From: Bradyrhizobium nanningense
GTDB taxonomy: Bacteria > Pseudomonadota > Alphaproteobacteria > Rhizobiales > Xanthobacteraceae
Reading direction: 5' to 3'
Assembly (NCBI RefSeq): GCF_004114535.1
Contig: NZ_LBJC01000080.1
Location: 62,001 to 126,000 of the forward strand
DNA length: 64,000 nt
Shown: positions 33,497-41,403 of the stretch, one piece after another
Layout: the number at the start of each line of letters is the position of its first letter
How positions within the stretch are numbered: the stretch's first letter is position 1
Made by a program: the position numbers and the translations under genes
Notes under the pieces: generated by a model
Told to the model about the DNA's origin: nothing
What the model saw: only the letters and a program-made list of their open reading frames with translations
Databases searched by the model: none

Positions 33497-34234
33497 ATGC
33501 TTCTGTCGATGCAACTCGGCGCTTCGAAGTTCGCCCCTACGGTACGTTTGAGCCCGTCCATGAACAGGATGCTTGTCGGTTTTGCGGTCCTCTTGATCGG
33601 CGCTGTTGCGGCCGGGGCCTCTGTTGCCAAGAAGCAGGCGTTTTTCGAATCGCATCGGCGGAGCCGTCAAGTCATCCTTCATTACACGCTGTCCCGGGTC
33701 GACGATCCCATCATCGTTCTCGGCGACAGCGTGGTGGAAGCCTCTGCGCTCCCGCGCGAACTCTGCGGTCATCCGATCGTCAATGCCGGCCTGGACGGTG
33801 CCTCCACAACGAGCGATTTGGGCAGTTGGTTGACCGATGTGCTCGACGGCAGACCTGCGCATGCGATCGTGATGGCGCTGGGTATCAACGACGCACTCGG
33901 AGCTGCGCGTGACTTGCCGGAGTTCAGGGCGAGCTACAGCGCGCTCCTGGCGAAGCTGTCGGAGACAAAAGCCCGCATTGTCGTGCTGGCGGTTCCCCCA
34001 CTCGAGGTTTCGTCGCGTCTGCCCGCCGAAGCGCAGATGAAGGCGATGCGCCTGATCGAGAGCTATAATTCCGCCTTGCCTGAACTCGCCAGCCGCGGCG
34101 GCGCGACCTTTGCCGCGCTGCCGCCCATGCCGGCGCCGCACACGATCGACGGGGTGCACCTGAACGCCGTCGGGTATCAGCTGTGGGATCAAGCCGTCTT
34201 GCAGGGAGCATCGGTCGCATGCAGGGCGAACTGA
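33497..34234 (+). CDS. SGNH/GDSL-type hydrolase, membrane-anchored
   Basis: A 245-residue protein. A membrane anchor or uncleaved signal lies near residues 25-44 (MLVGFAVLLIGAVAAGASVA). The SGNH blocks are all visible: VLGDSVVEA with catalytic S78, NAGLDGAS (G block), ALGINDA (N block), and the C-terminal DGVHLN (D and H). It would act as an esterase or deacetylase outside the cytoplasm. The next gene, an acyltransferase, overlaps its end by 16 bases. The pair probably adds and removes acyl groups on a surface polysaccharide. Start chosen for AGAG at six bases. An in-frame ATG 21 codons later is possible. Confidence 0.82.
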   Translation: MLLSMQLGASKFAPTVRLSPSMNRMLVGFAVLLIGAVAAGASVAKKQAFFESHRRSRQVILHYTLSRVDDPIIVLGDSVVEASALPRELCGHPIVNAGLDGASTTSDLGSWLTDVLDGRPAHAIVMALGINDALGAARDLPEFRASYSALLAKLSETKARIVVLAVPPLEVSSRLPAEAQMKAMRLIESYNSALPELASRGGATFAALPPMPAPHTIDGVHLNAVGYQLWDQAVLQGASVACRAN

Positions 34235-35346
34235 CACCGATGGTTGCTCCTGCCCGAGCGAACAAGCTTCTCGGATTGGAGCTGTTGCGCTTCCTGACGG
34301 CGTTCGCGATCTTGGTGTTTCACTATCGTCAATTCGCCTTCGTTGGCGACAGGGACGTGGGGCTTCTCCAGGATCATCTGCCGCTCTATTGGCTGCTTGC
34401 CCCATTCTACAGCAGCGGTCCCTATGCGGTCCGCATTTTCTGGTGCATCAGCGGCTTCATCTTTTTTTGGAAGTATCGCGACGCGATCGCCGATCGGGCG
34501 CTCGACGGCTGGAAATTCTTCGTCCTGCGTGTCTCGCGGCTCTACCCATTGCACCTCGCCACGCTTCTGCTCGTGGCCCTGCTGCAGCCCGTTTACGTCG
34601 GGGTCCATGGATCGTCTTTCGTGTATCAGAATAACGATCTCACGCATTTCGTGCTGCAGCTCCTGATGGCCGGCACCGCGACGTCTCAGGATGCGCTGAG
34701 CTTCAATGGACCGATCTGGTCGGTCTCGGTCGAAGTTCTGGTCTATTTCGTCTTCTTCGTGCTGTTGCTGGTCAGTCGCTCCTGGTGGCTCAATGTGGCG
34801 CTGATCGCCCTCGGCTTGATGATTCCGGGAGAGGTCGCGGACTGCTTTACTTTCTTTTATGTCGGCGGGCTCGCGGCGATGGCGCGCCGATCCTTGCAGT
34901 CTTCGCCCGCTCATGCGCTGGCAGCCGAAGGCATCGCCTGGCTTGCTGTCGTGTCCGTGGTCTGCGGATATTGGCTGATGGGTGGCCGGCTGCAATCGAT
35001 AGGCTTGCTGCTGCTTCTGATCTGTACGTCGCTGCTGCTCTATAGTCTCTCGCGCGACATCGTCTTGCCGGCCCGGCTTCAGCTACTTGTCGAGGCGGCC
35101 GGCAACGTGACCTATTCAAGTTACCTGCTGCATTTCCCGATCCAGCTGGCGATGGTGTTGGGCTTTTCTTTGATGCAGGCCCCGATTCCGCTCTATCACG
35201 ACGCATTCTTCGGAATGTTTATCGGCGTCACGCTGCTGGCGTCGCATTTCACCTACCGCTATTTCGAAGAACCGGCGCAGCGGCTCATCCGCGCCTCGTT
35301 GCTGCCGGTGCGCAGTGAGGCTGTCCGCCGTCCGGCCATGGCGTGA
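34219..35346 (+). CDS. acyltransferase family 3 membrane protein (OafA/ExoZ-like)
   Basis: A 375-residue integral-membrane acyltransferase with about ten hydrophobic helices. Family features: LELLRFLTAFAILVFHYRQF near residue 18, with the conserved R and H, then ISGFIFFWKY near residue 80 and the C-terminal YRYFEEPAQRLIR. It transfers acetyl or succinyl groups to surface polysaccharides or lipids. It overlaps the SGNH gene, and this acyltransferase/SGNH combination is frequent. Base composition of the two genes is visibly less GC-rich than the neighbours, which suggests transfer. Confidence 0.87.
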   Translation: MQGELTPMVAPARANKLLGLELLRFLTAFAILVFHYRQFAFVGDRDVGLLQDHLPLYWLLAPFYSSGPYAVRIFWCISGFIFFWKYRDAIADRALDGWKFFVLRVSRLYPLHLATLLLVALLQPVYVGVHGSSFVYQNNDLTHFVLQLLMAGTATSQDALSFNGPIWSVSVEVLVYFVFFVLLLVSRSWWLNVALIALGLMIPGEVADCFTFFYVGGLAAMARRSLQSSPAHALAAEGIAWLAVVSVVCGYWLMGGRLQSIGLLLLLICTSLLLYSLSRDIVLPARLQLLVEAAGNVTYSSYLLHFPIQLAMVLGFSLMQAPIPLYHDAFFGMFIGVTLLASHFTYRYFEEPAQRLIRASLLPVRSEAVRRPAMA

Positions 35347-35426
35347 GCACGCAGCGGCGTTTCGCGGCCATAACCCTCACGCAGGCCCGAATTTTCGATA
35401 GAATCAATGTTCACAGCAGGAGGGAA

Positions 35427-35501
35427 TGGTGCTGCCAGACAGGATTGAACTGTCGACCTCTCCATTACCAATGGAGTGCTCTACCACTGAGCTACGGCAG
35501 C
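35427..35501 (-). tRNA. tRNA-Thr (GGT anticodon)
   Basis: On the minus strand the gene begins GCTGCCGTAGCTCAGTGGTA and ends GGCAGCACCA with an encoded CCA. The anticodon arm is CTCCA-TTGGTAA-TGGAG, so the anticodon is GGT, decoding ACC/ACU. The acceptor stem has one G-T pair. The T-arm consensus GTTCAATC is present. Confidence 0.97.
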
Positions 35502-35503
35502 AT

Positions 35504-35820
35504 GTGCTGGTGAAGAATCGGGCGCCCGAGGGGCCCTGCCAAGCGGGCCGATATCTGCCACAAGCCCCCCTCCTGTGCAAGCTTGCTCGACCCGTCAAAA
35601 CGAGAAAATCGGGCCGATATCGGGGCCAAAGTGCCCATTTTTGGTTGAAACCACCGGCTTTCCCTCGATTCGAGGTTCGCTCATCCCCGCCAACTGGCCA
35701 GGTGACCGAGGATGTGGATTCGGTTCATTTCGAGTTTCGCACGATCGGATCGCAAAGGGCCTCTTGAGCTGCCGCATTCTCTGGGCATGTTATCGCCGAT
35801 GGCAGTATCGGATCCCCGTG
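35504..35820. other. non-coding stretch
   Basis: No convincing gene. The phrase GGGCCGATATC occurs twice, once inside the palindrome CCGATATCGG. It may contain the promoter of the tRNA (minus strand) and of the following small gene. Confidence 0.5.
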
Positions 35821-36009
35821 ATGATGGACGAGAACGAGAAGAGCGCGCCCCAGGCGAAGACGTCCCGGGACGACCGGCTGAAATCGGCGCTGCGCGAAAA
35901 CCTGAAGCGGCGAAAGCTGCAGGCGCGCGAGCGCGCCGCAAGCGCTGAGCCCTCGCCAAACGACGATGGTTCCCTCAATCAGGGGACCGCCGGGAAAGCC
36001 GGCACTTGA
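35821..36009 (+). CDS. small conserved hypothetical protein, basic helical
   Basis: A 62-residue protein, largely charged. The centre DDRLKSALRENLKRRKLQAR should be an amphipathic, basic helix. The ends are low-complexity. Similar small proteins appear in other Bradyrhizobium genomes to my memory, with no known function. An alternative ATG is the second codon. It lies 19 bases upstream of the CNB-flavoprotein gene. Confidence 0.6.
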   Translation: MMDENEKSAPQAKTSRDDRLKSALRENLKRRKLQARERAASAEPSPNDDGSLNQGTAGKAGT

Positions 36010-36028
36010 AACATTTGAATGAGCGAGA

Positions 36029-37741
36029 ATGACGATGGGGCAGGACGGACAGCAACGAACCAATGGTGACGCGCTGATGTCGCGGTTCACGCGCCCCGAA
36101 CAGACCTTTCCAACGCTGACGCCGGCCGAGATCGAGCGGATCAGGCATTTCGGCGAGGTCCGCAGCTACAAGGACGGCGAGTTCCTGTTCGAGACCGGCA
36201 AGCCGGGACCCGGCATGTTCGTGGTGCTGAAAGGCCATGTCGCCATCACCCAGCGCGATGGGCTTGGTCACGTCACGCCGGTGATCGACCAGGGACCGGG
36301 GCAATTCCTGGCCGAGCTCAGCCAGCTCTCGGGGCAGCCGGCGCTGGTGGATGGGCGCGCCGAGGGCGACGTCGAGACGCTGCTGCTGCCGCCGGACCGG
36401 CTGCGCGCGCTGCTGGTCGCCGAGGCCGAGCTCGGCGAGCGCATCATGCGCGCGCTGATCCTGCGCCGGGTCAACCTGATCCAGGGCGGCATCGGCGGCC
36501 CCGTGCTGATCGGGCCCTCGCATTCGGCCGGCGTGGTGCGGTTGCAGGGCTTTCTCACCCGCAACGGTCAGCCGCATCATCTGCTCGATCCCGAGCGCGA
36601 TCGCGACGCCGCCGAGGTGATCACGCGTTATTCGCCCAAGCCCGAGGACTGGCCGCTGGTGGTTGCCGCCGATGGCGCGGTGTTGCGCAACCCCAGTGAG
36701 AGCGAGCTTGCGCGCGCCATCGGCATGATCGGCGGCGCCAAGGATGACCGCATCTACGACGTTGCCGTTGTCGGCTGCGGACCGGCCGGGCTCGCCACCG
36801 CCGTGTACGCGGCGTCCGAAGGGCTGTCGGTTGCCGTGCTCGACATCCGCGCCTTCGGCGGTCAGGCCGGGGCCAGCGCGCGCATCGAGAATTATCTGGG
36901 CTTTCCCACTGGCATTTCGGGCCAGGCGCTGACTGCGCGCGCCTTCACCCAGGCGCAAAAATTCGGCGCCGACATCATGATCCCCGTGACGGTGAAGTCG
37001 CTCGATTGCACGCGCACGGACGGCGCATTCTCGGTGGCGCTCGACGGCAGCGATCCCTTGCGCTCACGCGCGGTCGTGGTCGCGAGCGGCGCGCGCTATC
37101 GCCGGCCTGAGATCGCAAACCTCGACAAGTTCGAGGGACGCGGCGTCTGGTACTGGGCCTCGCCGATCGAGGCGCGGCTCTGCGCCGGCGAGGAGGTGGC
37201 TCTGGTCGGCGCCGGCAATTCGGCAGGCCAGGCCGCCGTGTTCCTGTCGGGTCACGCCAGACGCGTCCTGATGATCATCCGCGGCGGCGGTCTCGGGGCC
37301 AGCATGTCGCGCTATCTCATCGAGCGCATCGAAGCGACGCCGAACATCGAATTGATGTTTAACACCGAGATCACCGCGCTCGAGGGTGACGAGGCCGCGC
37401 TGCTGCGGCGCATCCGCTGGAAGAGCCGGTTGTCCGACGACGAGGATGCTGCCGACATCCGCAATCTGTTTCTGTTCGTCGGTGCCGATCCAGCCACCGC
37501 CTGGCTCGACGGCTGCGGCGTCACGCTCGATCGCGGCGGCTTCGTCGTGACAGGCGCGCAGTCCGAGCAGAACCAGGGCCGCCTCGTGGCGCCGCTGGAG
37601 ACCTCGGTGCCCGGCGTCTATGCCGTCGGCGACGTTCGCTCCGGCTCGGTCAAGCGCGTCGGCGGCGCCATCGGCGAGGGCGCCCAGGTCGTGGCTTCCC
37701 TGCACGGCTATCTCGGCGATGCCGCAAAACCGGCGCTTTAG
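36029..37741 (+). CDS. cyclic nucleotide-binding domain fused to thioredoxin-reductase-like FAD protein
   Basis: A 570-residue fusion. Residues about 30-150 are a CNB domain (GEFLFETGKPGPGMFVVLKG, then GQFLAELSQLSGQPALVDGR). A linker follows, then a pyridine-nucleotide-disulfide oxidoreductase fold from about 245: FAD motif DVAVVGCGPAGLATAVYAAS, NAD(P) motif VALVGAGNSAGQAA near 400, and the C-terminal GVYAVGDVRSGSVKRVGGA. Where thioredoxin reductase has CATC the sequence reads YWASPIEARLCAG, so the redox cysteine pair is missing. It cannot be a classical thioredoxin reductase. A flavin-dependent NAD(P)H oxidoreductase tuned by a bound ligand is more likely. Several in-frame ATGs exist near the start. 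Confidence 0.85.
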   Translation: MTMGQDGQQRTNGDALMSRFTRPEQTFPTLTPAEIERIRHFGEVRSYKDGEFLFETGKPGPGMFVVLKGHVAITQRDGLGHVTPVIDQGPGQFLAELSQLSGQPALVDGRAEGDVETLLLPPDRLRALLVAEAELGERIMRALILRRVNLIQGGIGGPVLIGPSHSAGVVRLQGFLTRNGQPHHLLDPERDRDAAEVITRYSPKPEDWPLVVAADGAVLRNPSESELARAIGMIGGAKDDRIYDVAVVGCGPAGLATAVYAASEGLSVAVLDIRAFGGQAGASARIENYLGFPTGISGQALTARAFTQAQKFGADIMIPVTVKSLDCTRTDGAFSVALDGSDPLRSRAVVVASGARYRRPEIANLDKFEGRGVWYWASPIEARLCAGEEVALVGAGNSAGQAAVFLSGHARRVLMIIRGGGLGASMSRYLIERIEATPNIELMFNTEITALEGDEAALLRRIRWKSRLSDDEDAADIRNLFLFVGADPATAWLDGCGVTLDRGGFVVTGAQSEQNQGRLVAPLETSVPGVYAVGDVRSGSVKRVGGAIGEGAQVVASLHGYLGDAAKPAL

Positions 37742-37808
37742 GCAACGAGAAGTCAAGAGAATGGCAAGTCGAATGGGACTTGCCATCGTGCCAGCAACTA
37801 CAGACTAT

Positions 37809-37952
37809 CTCCTCATCCAGAGGAGCGCGCCTGAGCGCGCGTCTCGAAGGATGAAGGCTCGGAACGACGACCCGGGCCTTTCATGGTTCGCGCGTCGATC
37901 CGCAAGCATCGTCCGCAGGCGTGCTTCGCACGCTCCGCACCATGAGGATCCA
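37809..37952. repeat. dispersed palindromic repeat, family A copy 2
   Basis: CTCATCCAGAGGAGCGCGCC, then GCGTCTCGAAGGATGAAGGC and, on the right, CGCACCATGAGGATC. The outer phrases match the copies at 3.3 and 56.4 kb, while the centre differs. It occupies the gap before the EthD gene. Confidence 0.7.
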
Positions 37953-37987
37953 TGACTGACAAACAAGACGCTTAACGGGAGGACTAA

Positions 37988-38296
37988 ATGGCTGAAGTTG
38001 TCGTGCTCTATAAAACGCCCAAGGATGCTGCCGCCTTCGACAAGTACTATGCCGAGACGCACATTCCGCTCGCCAAGAAACTTCCCGGCCTGAAGAAGTA
38101 CGCCGTCAGCAAGGGGCCGGTCGCATCGCCAACCGGGCCTTCCGGAATCCATCTTGTCGCCATTCTCACCTTCGACAGCGTGGCCGACATCCAGGCGGCC
38201 TTCGGCAGCCCGGAAGGCAAGGCGACCGGCGCTGACGTGCCGAAATTCGCCAGTGGCGGCGCCGACCTCCTGATCTTCGACACCAAGGAAGTGTGA
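37988..38296 (+). CDS. EthD-family dimeric alpha-beta barrel protein
   Basis: A 102-residue protein with the EthD pattern: VLYKTPKDAAAFDKYYAETH, then IPLAKKLPGLKKYAV and, later, LTFDSVADIQAAFGSPEG. The family folds as a ferredoxin-like dimer and accompanies ether or aromatic degradation, though most members have no proven reaction. It stands alone with GGGAGG upstream. The 190-base gap after it holds no obvious feature. Confidence 0.85.
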   Translation: MAEVVVLYKTPKDAAAFDKYYAETHIPLAKKLPGLKKYAVSKGPVASPTGPSGIHLVAILTFDSVADIQAAFGSPEGKATGADVPKFASGGADLLIFDTKEV

Positions 38297-38487
38297 AGGG
38301 TCGATTCAAGTTTCGTCGGCAACTGCCGTCGTTTGTGACAGCGGTGCAAAGAATTCAGCCATGCGTTTGTCGATTCGCACGATGACGCATGGCTTCGCAC
38401 GTGCATGTGACGACATCGCAGGTGGCAATCCCATGAGGACCGTAATACGACTCTCGTGAATCTCAATGAGAGTAGGAGAGAGATGTC

Positions 38488-38997
38488 ATGGTCCTTGGCT
38501 TGAGCCTGCCCGCCTTCACGATGGTCCACGTCATCATCAGCCTGATCGCCATCGCCGCCGGCCTCGTCGTGATGTTCGGGCTGCTCGGCTCGAAGTCGAT
38601 GCCCGGCCTCACCGCGATCTTCCTAGCGTTCACGATCCTGACCAGCGTCACCGGCTTCCTGTTTCCGTTCGAGAAGCTGCTGCCGTCGCACATCATCGGC
38701 ATCATCTCGCTGCTGCTGCTCGCGGTCGCCTGCGTCGCGCTGTACGGCATGAAGCTCACCGGCGTCTGGCGTCCGGTCTACGTCGTGACCGCGATGATCT
38801 CGCTCTATTTCAACGTCTTCGTGCTGGTGATCCAGTCGTTCCTCAAGGTGCCGGCGCTCGCCGCGCTCGCACCTGCCGTGGCGCCGGCGCCGCCGTCGGG
38901 TCCCGTGTTCGCGGTGGTGCAGGGCATCGTGCTGGTGTTCTTCGTCGTGCTCACCGTCGGCGCCTGGCGCCGCTTCAAGCCGATGGCGTTTGCCTGA
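38488..38997 (+). CDS. small integral membrane protein, four helices
   Basis: A 169-residue protein with four strong hydrophobic segments, about residues 10-32, 38-56, 66-88 and 96-118, and a fifth near 140-160 after a Pro/Ala-rich loop (ALAPAVAPAPPSGP). No cysteine pair or charged intramembrane motif is seen. Function unknown. GGAGAGAG precedes the ATG. Neighbours are unrelated single genes. Confidence 0.75.
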   Translation: MVLGLSLPAFTMVHVIISLIAIAAGLVVMFGLLGSKSMPGLTAIFLAFTILTSVTGFLFPFEKLLPSHIIGIISLLLLAVACVALYGMKLTGVWRPVYVVTAMISLYFNVFVLVIQSFLKVPALAALAPAVAPAPPSGPVFAVVQGIVLVFFVVLTVGAWRRFKPMAFA

Positions 38998-39024
38998 ACG
39001 ATCGCGAACGCGCGACGCATTCAC

Positions 39025-39117
39025 CGTCATTCCGGGGCATCGCGCAGCGATGAACCCGGAATCTCGATCGAATAATCTCCAGATTCCGGTTCGCGCTTTG
39101 CGCGGCCGGCAATGACG
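39025..39117. repeat. palindromic intergenic repeat, CGTCATTCCGGGGC family
   Basis: CGTCATTCCGGGGCATCGCG on the left faces AAAGCGCGAACCGGAATCT-type sequence and GGCAATGACG on the right, with CCGGAATCTCGAT...AGATTCCGG as an inner dyad. A common Bradyrhizobium intergenic form. It ends 22 bases before the alpha/beta hydrolase gene. Confidence 0.65.
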
Positions 39118-39139
39118 TTCCATTCAAAGGAGCCCTACA

Positions 39140-39964
39140 ATGCCCACCATCACCACCAAAGACGGCGTCGAGATCTTCTACAAGGACTGGGGCAGTGGCC
39201 AGCCGATCGTGTTCAGCCACGGCTGGCCGCTGTCGTCGGACGATTGGGACGCGCAGATGATGTACTTCGTGACGCGCGGCTACCGCGTCGTCGCCCATGA
39301 CCGCCGCGGCCACGGCCGCTCGGCACAGGTCGCCGACGGCCACGACATGGATCACTATGCCGACGATCTGGCGGCGGTCACGGCGCATCTCGACCTCAAG
39401 AACGCCCTCCATGTCGGCCATTCCACCGGTGGCGGCGAGGTCGTGCACTACATCGCGCGCCACGGCGAGAGCCGGGTGGCGAAGGCCGCGATCCTCTCGG
39501 CGGTGCCGCCGTTGATGATGCAGACCGCGGCCAATCCCGGCGGCCTGCCGAAGAGCGTGTTCGACGATTTTCAGAAGCAACTTGCCGCCGGCCGCTCGGC
39601 GTTTTACCGCGACATCGCCGCAGGTCCGTTCTATGGCTACAACCGTGCCGGCGCAAAGCCGTCGGAAGCCGTGATCCAGAACTGGTGGCGCCAGGGCATG
39701 ATGGGCGGCGCGAAAGCGCATTACGACGGCATCGTCGCGTTCTCGCAGACCGACTTCACCGAAGACCTGAAGAAGATCAACGTGCCCGTGCTGGTGATGC
39801 ACGGCGACGACGACCAGATCGTGCCTTACGCCGATTCCGCGCCGCTCTCGGCCAAGCTGCTGAAGAAGGGTATCCTGAAGACCTACAAGGGTTTCCCGCA
39901 CGGCATGCCGACCACGCACGCCGACACCATCAACGCCGATCTGCTGGCGTTCTTCAGGGAGTGA
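39140..39964 (+). CDS. alpha/beta hydrolase, non-heme chloroperoxidase/esterase type
   Basis: A 274-residue alpha/beta hydrolase very like cofactor-free haloperoxidases and aryl esterases. Seen: FSHGWPLSSDDWDAQMM near residue 32, HDRRGHGRS, the nucleophile elbow GHSTGGGEV near residue 95, the acid in HGDDDQIVPY, and the histidine in KGFPHGMPTTHAD. Such enzymes hydrolyse esters or lactones and can also perhydrolyse. AAAGGAGCC precedes the start. Confidence 0.9.
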   Translation: MPTITTKDGVEIFYKDWGSGQPIVFSHGWPLSSDDWDAQMMYFVTRGYRVVAHDRRGHGRSAQVADGHDMDHYADDLAAVTAHLDLKNALHVGHSTGGGEVVHYIARHGESRVAKAAILSAVPPLMMQTAANPGGLPKSVFDDFQKQLAAGRSAFYRDIAAGPFYGYNRAGAKPSEAVIQNWWRQGMMGGAKAHYDGIVAFSQTDFTEDLKKINVPVLVMHGDDDQIVPYADSAPLSAKLLKKGILKTYKGFPHGMPTTHADTINADLLAFFRE

Positions 39965-40068
39965 GGCGCCTCACCTCGAGATCGCCCTGATCGCACGGAG
40001 ACGCCGACCGGTGCATCCTTCGACAGGGCGGTCGCCGCATGAGCTGCGACGCCATTGGGGACATCCCG

Positions 40069-40727
40069 ATGCAAGTCATCATCTTCGGCGCGACCGGCAT
40101 GGTCGGGCAGGGCTTTTGCGCGAATGCCTGGTCGATGCCGGTGTCGACCGAGTGCTCGTCGTCGGCCGCAGCCAGACCGGCGTGCGCCACGCCAAGCTCG
40201 CCGAGATCATCCACGACAATTTTCTCGACTATTCGGCGATCGAAACGCAGCTGACCGGCTTCGATGCCTGCTTTTTCTGCCTCGGCGTCTCCTCGATCGG
40301 CATGAGCGAGGAGCACTATCGCCACCTCACATATGACCTGACGCTCGCGGCGGCGACGACGCTGGCACGCCTCAATCCGCAGATGGTCTTCACCTATGTC
40401 ACTGGCGCCGGCACCGACTCCACCGAGCAGGGATCGCGGATGTGGGCGCGGATCAAGGGCAAGACCGAGAACGATCTGCTCAAGCTGCCGTTCAGGGCCG
40501 CCTACATGTTCCGGCCCGGTGCAATCCAGCCCTTGCACGGGGCCCGTTCCAAGACCGCCTGGGTGCAGGCGGTCTATGCCGCAACCTGGCCGCTCTGGTC
40601 GGTGCTGCGCCGGCTCTCGCCGCGGCTCGTCACCTCAACCGAGCAAATCGGCCGGGCCATGATCCGCGTCGCCCGGGAAGGGTATCCACGGAGGGTGCTG
40701 GAGATGGAGGATATCAATAGCCTCTAG
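40069..40727 (+). pseudogene. NAD(P)-binding Rossmann-fold protein, frameshifted
   Basis: The first 15 codons read MQVIIFGATGMVGQG, an intact Rossmann P-loop. The continuation LRECLVDAGVDRVLVVGRSQ is in another frame, and it then runs without a stop to residue ~220 (TYVTGAGTDSTEQG, FRAAYMFRPGAIQP). One missing base in GGGCTTTTGCGC at about 40111-40117 explains the break, because restoring one base gives GQGVLREC. The joined protein would be an atypical short epimerase/dehydratase-like oxidoreductase of about 219 residues. It could be a true pseudogene or a sequencing error at a T-run. Confidence 0.85.
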
Positions 40728-40809
40728 CCTGCCGGGCCGTTAGGTTGTGCGGAAATTTCAGGGTCTGTAGGCGTTGAGCCCGGTCCACTCCCAGGGAGAA
40801 GCGTCGGCG

Positions 40810-41259
40810 ATGTCGCCCCAGCTCAAACTGATCGCACTCGACGCCGACGATCTCGCTGTGATCTCGACCCATGTCCAGGACGCCCGTGTCCAGGCCTCCG
40901 ACATCATCTGGCGACAAAGCGAGAAGCGGCTGGTGGTCGGAATGAGCCGGCTGGACTGGGAGCAGACGCTGGAGGGCGAGGCCGAGCCGCGCCGGCTGGT
41001 CGCCGCGCTCCGCTTCGACCGCGTGCTCGCCTGCAAGTCGCGCAACATCGACTTGGCTGCACCCGACAAGGTCCTGGATCTCGTCGGCATCGAGTTTCAC
41101 CCGAGGGACGGGCGCGAAGAGGAGCCTGCCGGCAGCGCCCTGCTTTTGTTCGCCCAAGGTGGCGCCATCCGGCTCGACGTCGAATGCCTGGAATGCGAGC
41201 TGACCGATCTCGGGGCGGATGCGCTGGGAACGGGGGTGGAGATCGAGGGGGACGGCTGA
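40810..41259 (+). CDS. DUF2948 family protein
   Basis: A 149-residue protein with the DUF2948 pattern LKLIALDADDLAVISTHVQD at the start and DLVGIEFHP near residue 100. Function unknown. It lies immediately upstream of hisD in many Alphaproteobacteria, as it does here. An upstream in-frame ATG 12 codons earlier adds residues not seen in the family. The gap to hisD is about 145 bases. Confidence 0.88.
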   Translation: MSPQLKLIALDADDLAVISTHVQDARVQASDIIWRQSEKRLVVGMSRLDWEQTLEGEAEPRRLVAALRFDRVLACKSRNIDLAAPDKVLDLVGIEFHPRDGREEEPAGSALLLFAQGGAIRLDVECLECELTDLGADALGTGVEIEGDG

Positions 41260-41403
41260 GTGGCATGCCAACCACGCCTCCCCGACGGTGCCAGGCGGCA
41301 GCGGCTCGGCCGCAAGGGTTGACGCCGCTTCCCCGCCGCGCCATTGAGCAGGGGACCTGGTGCGCCAATCCGCCCCAACGACCAGCCAGAAGCCAAGCCA
41401 GAC

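Noticed and set aside
33400..35427. An island at tRNA-Thr holding the SGNH/acyltransferase pair
   Set aside because: No copy of the tRNA-Thr 3' end was found to the left of the pair, and there is no integrase. Only the lower GC supports it.
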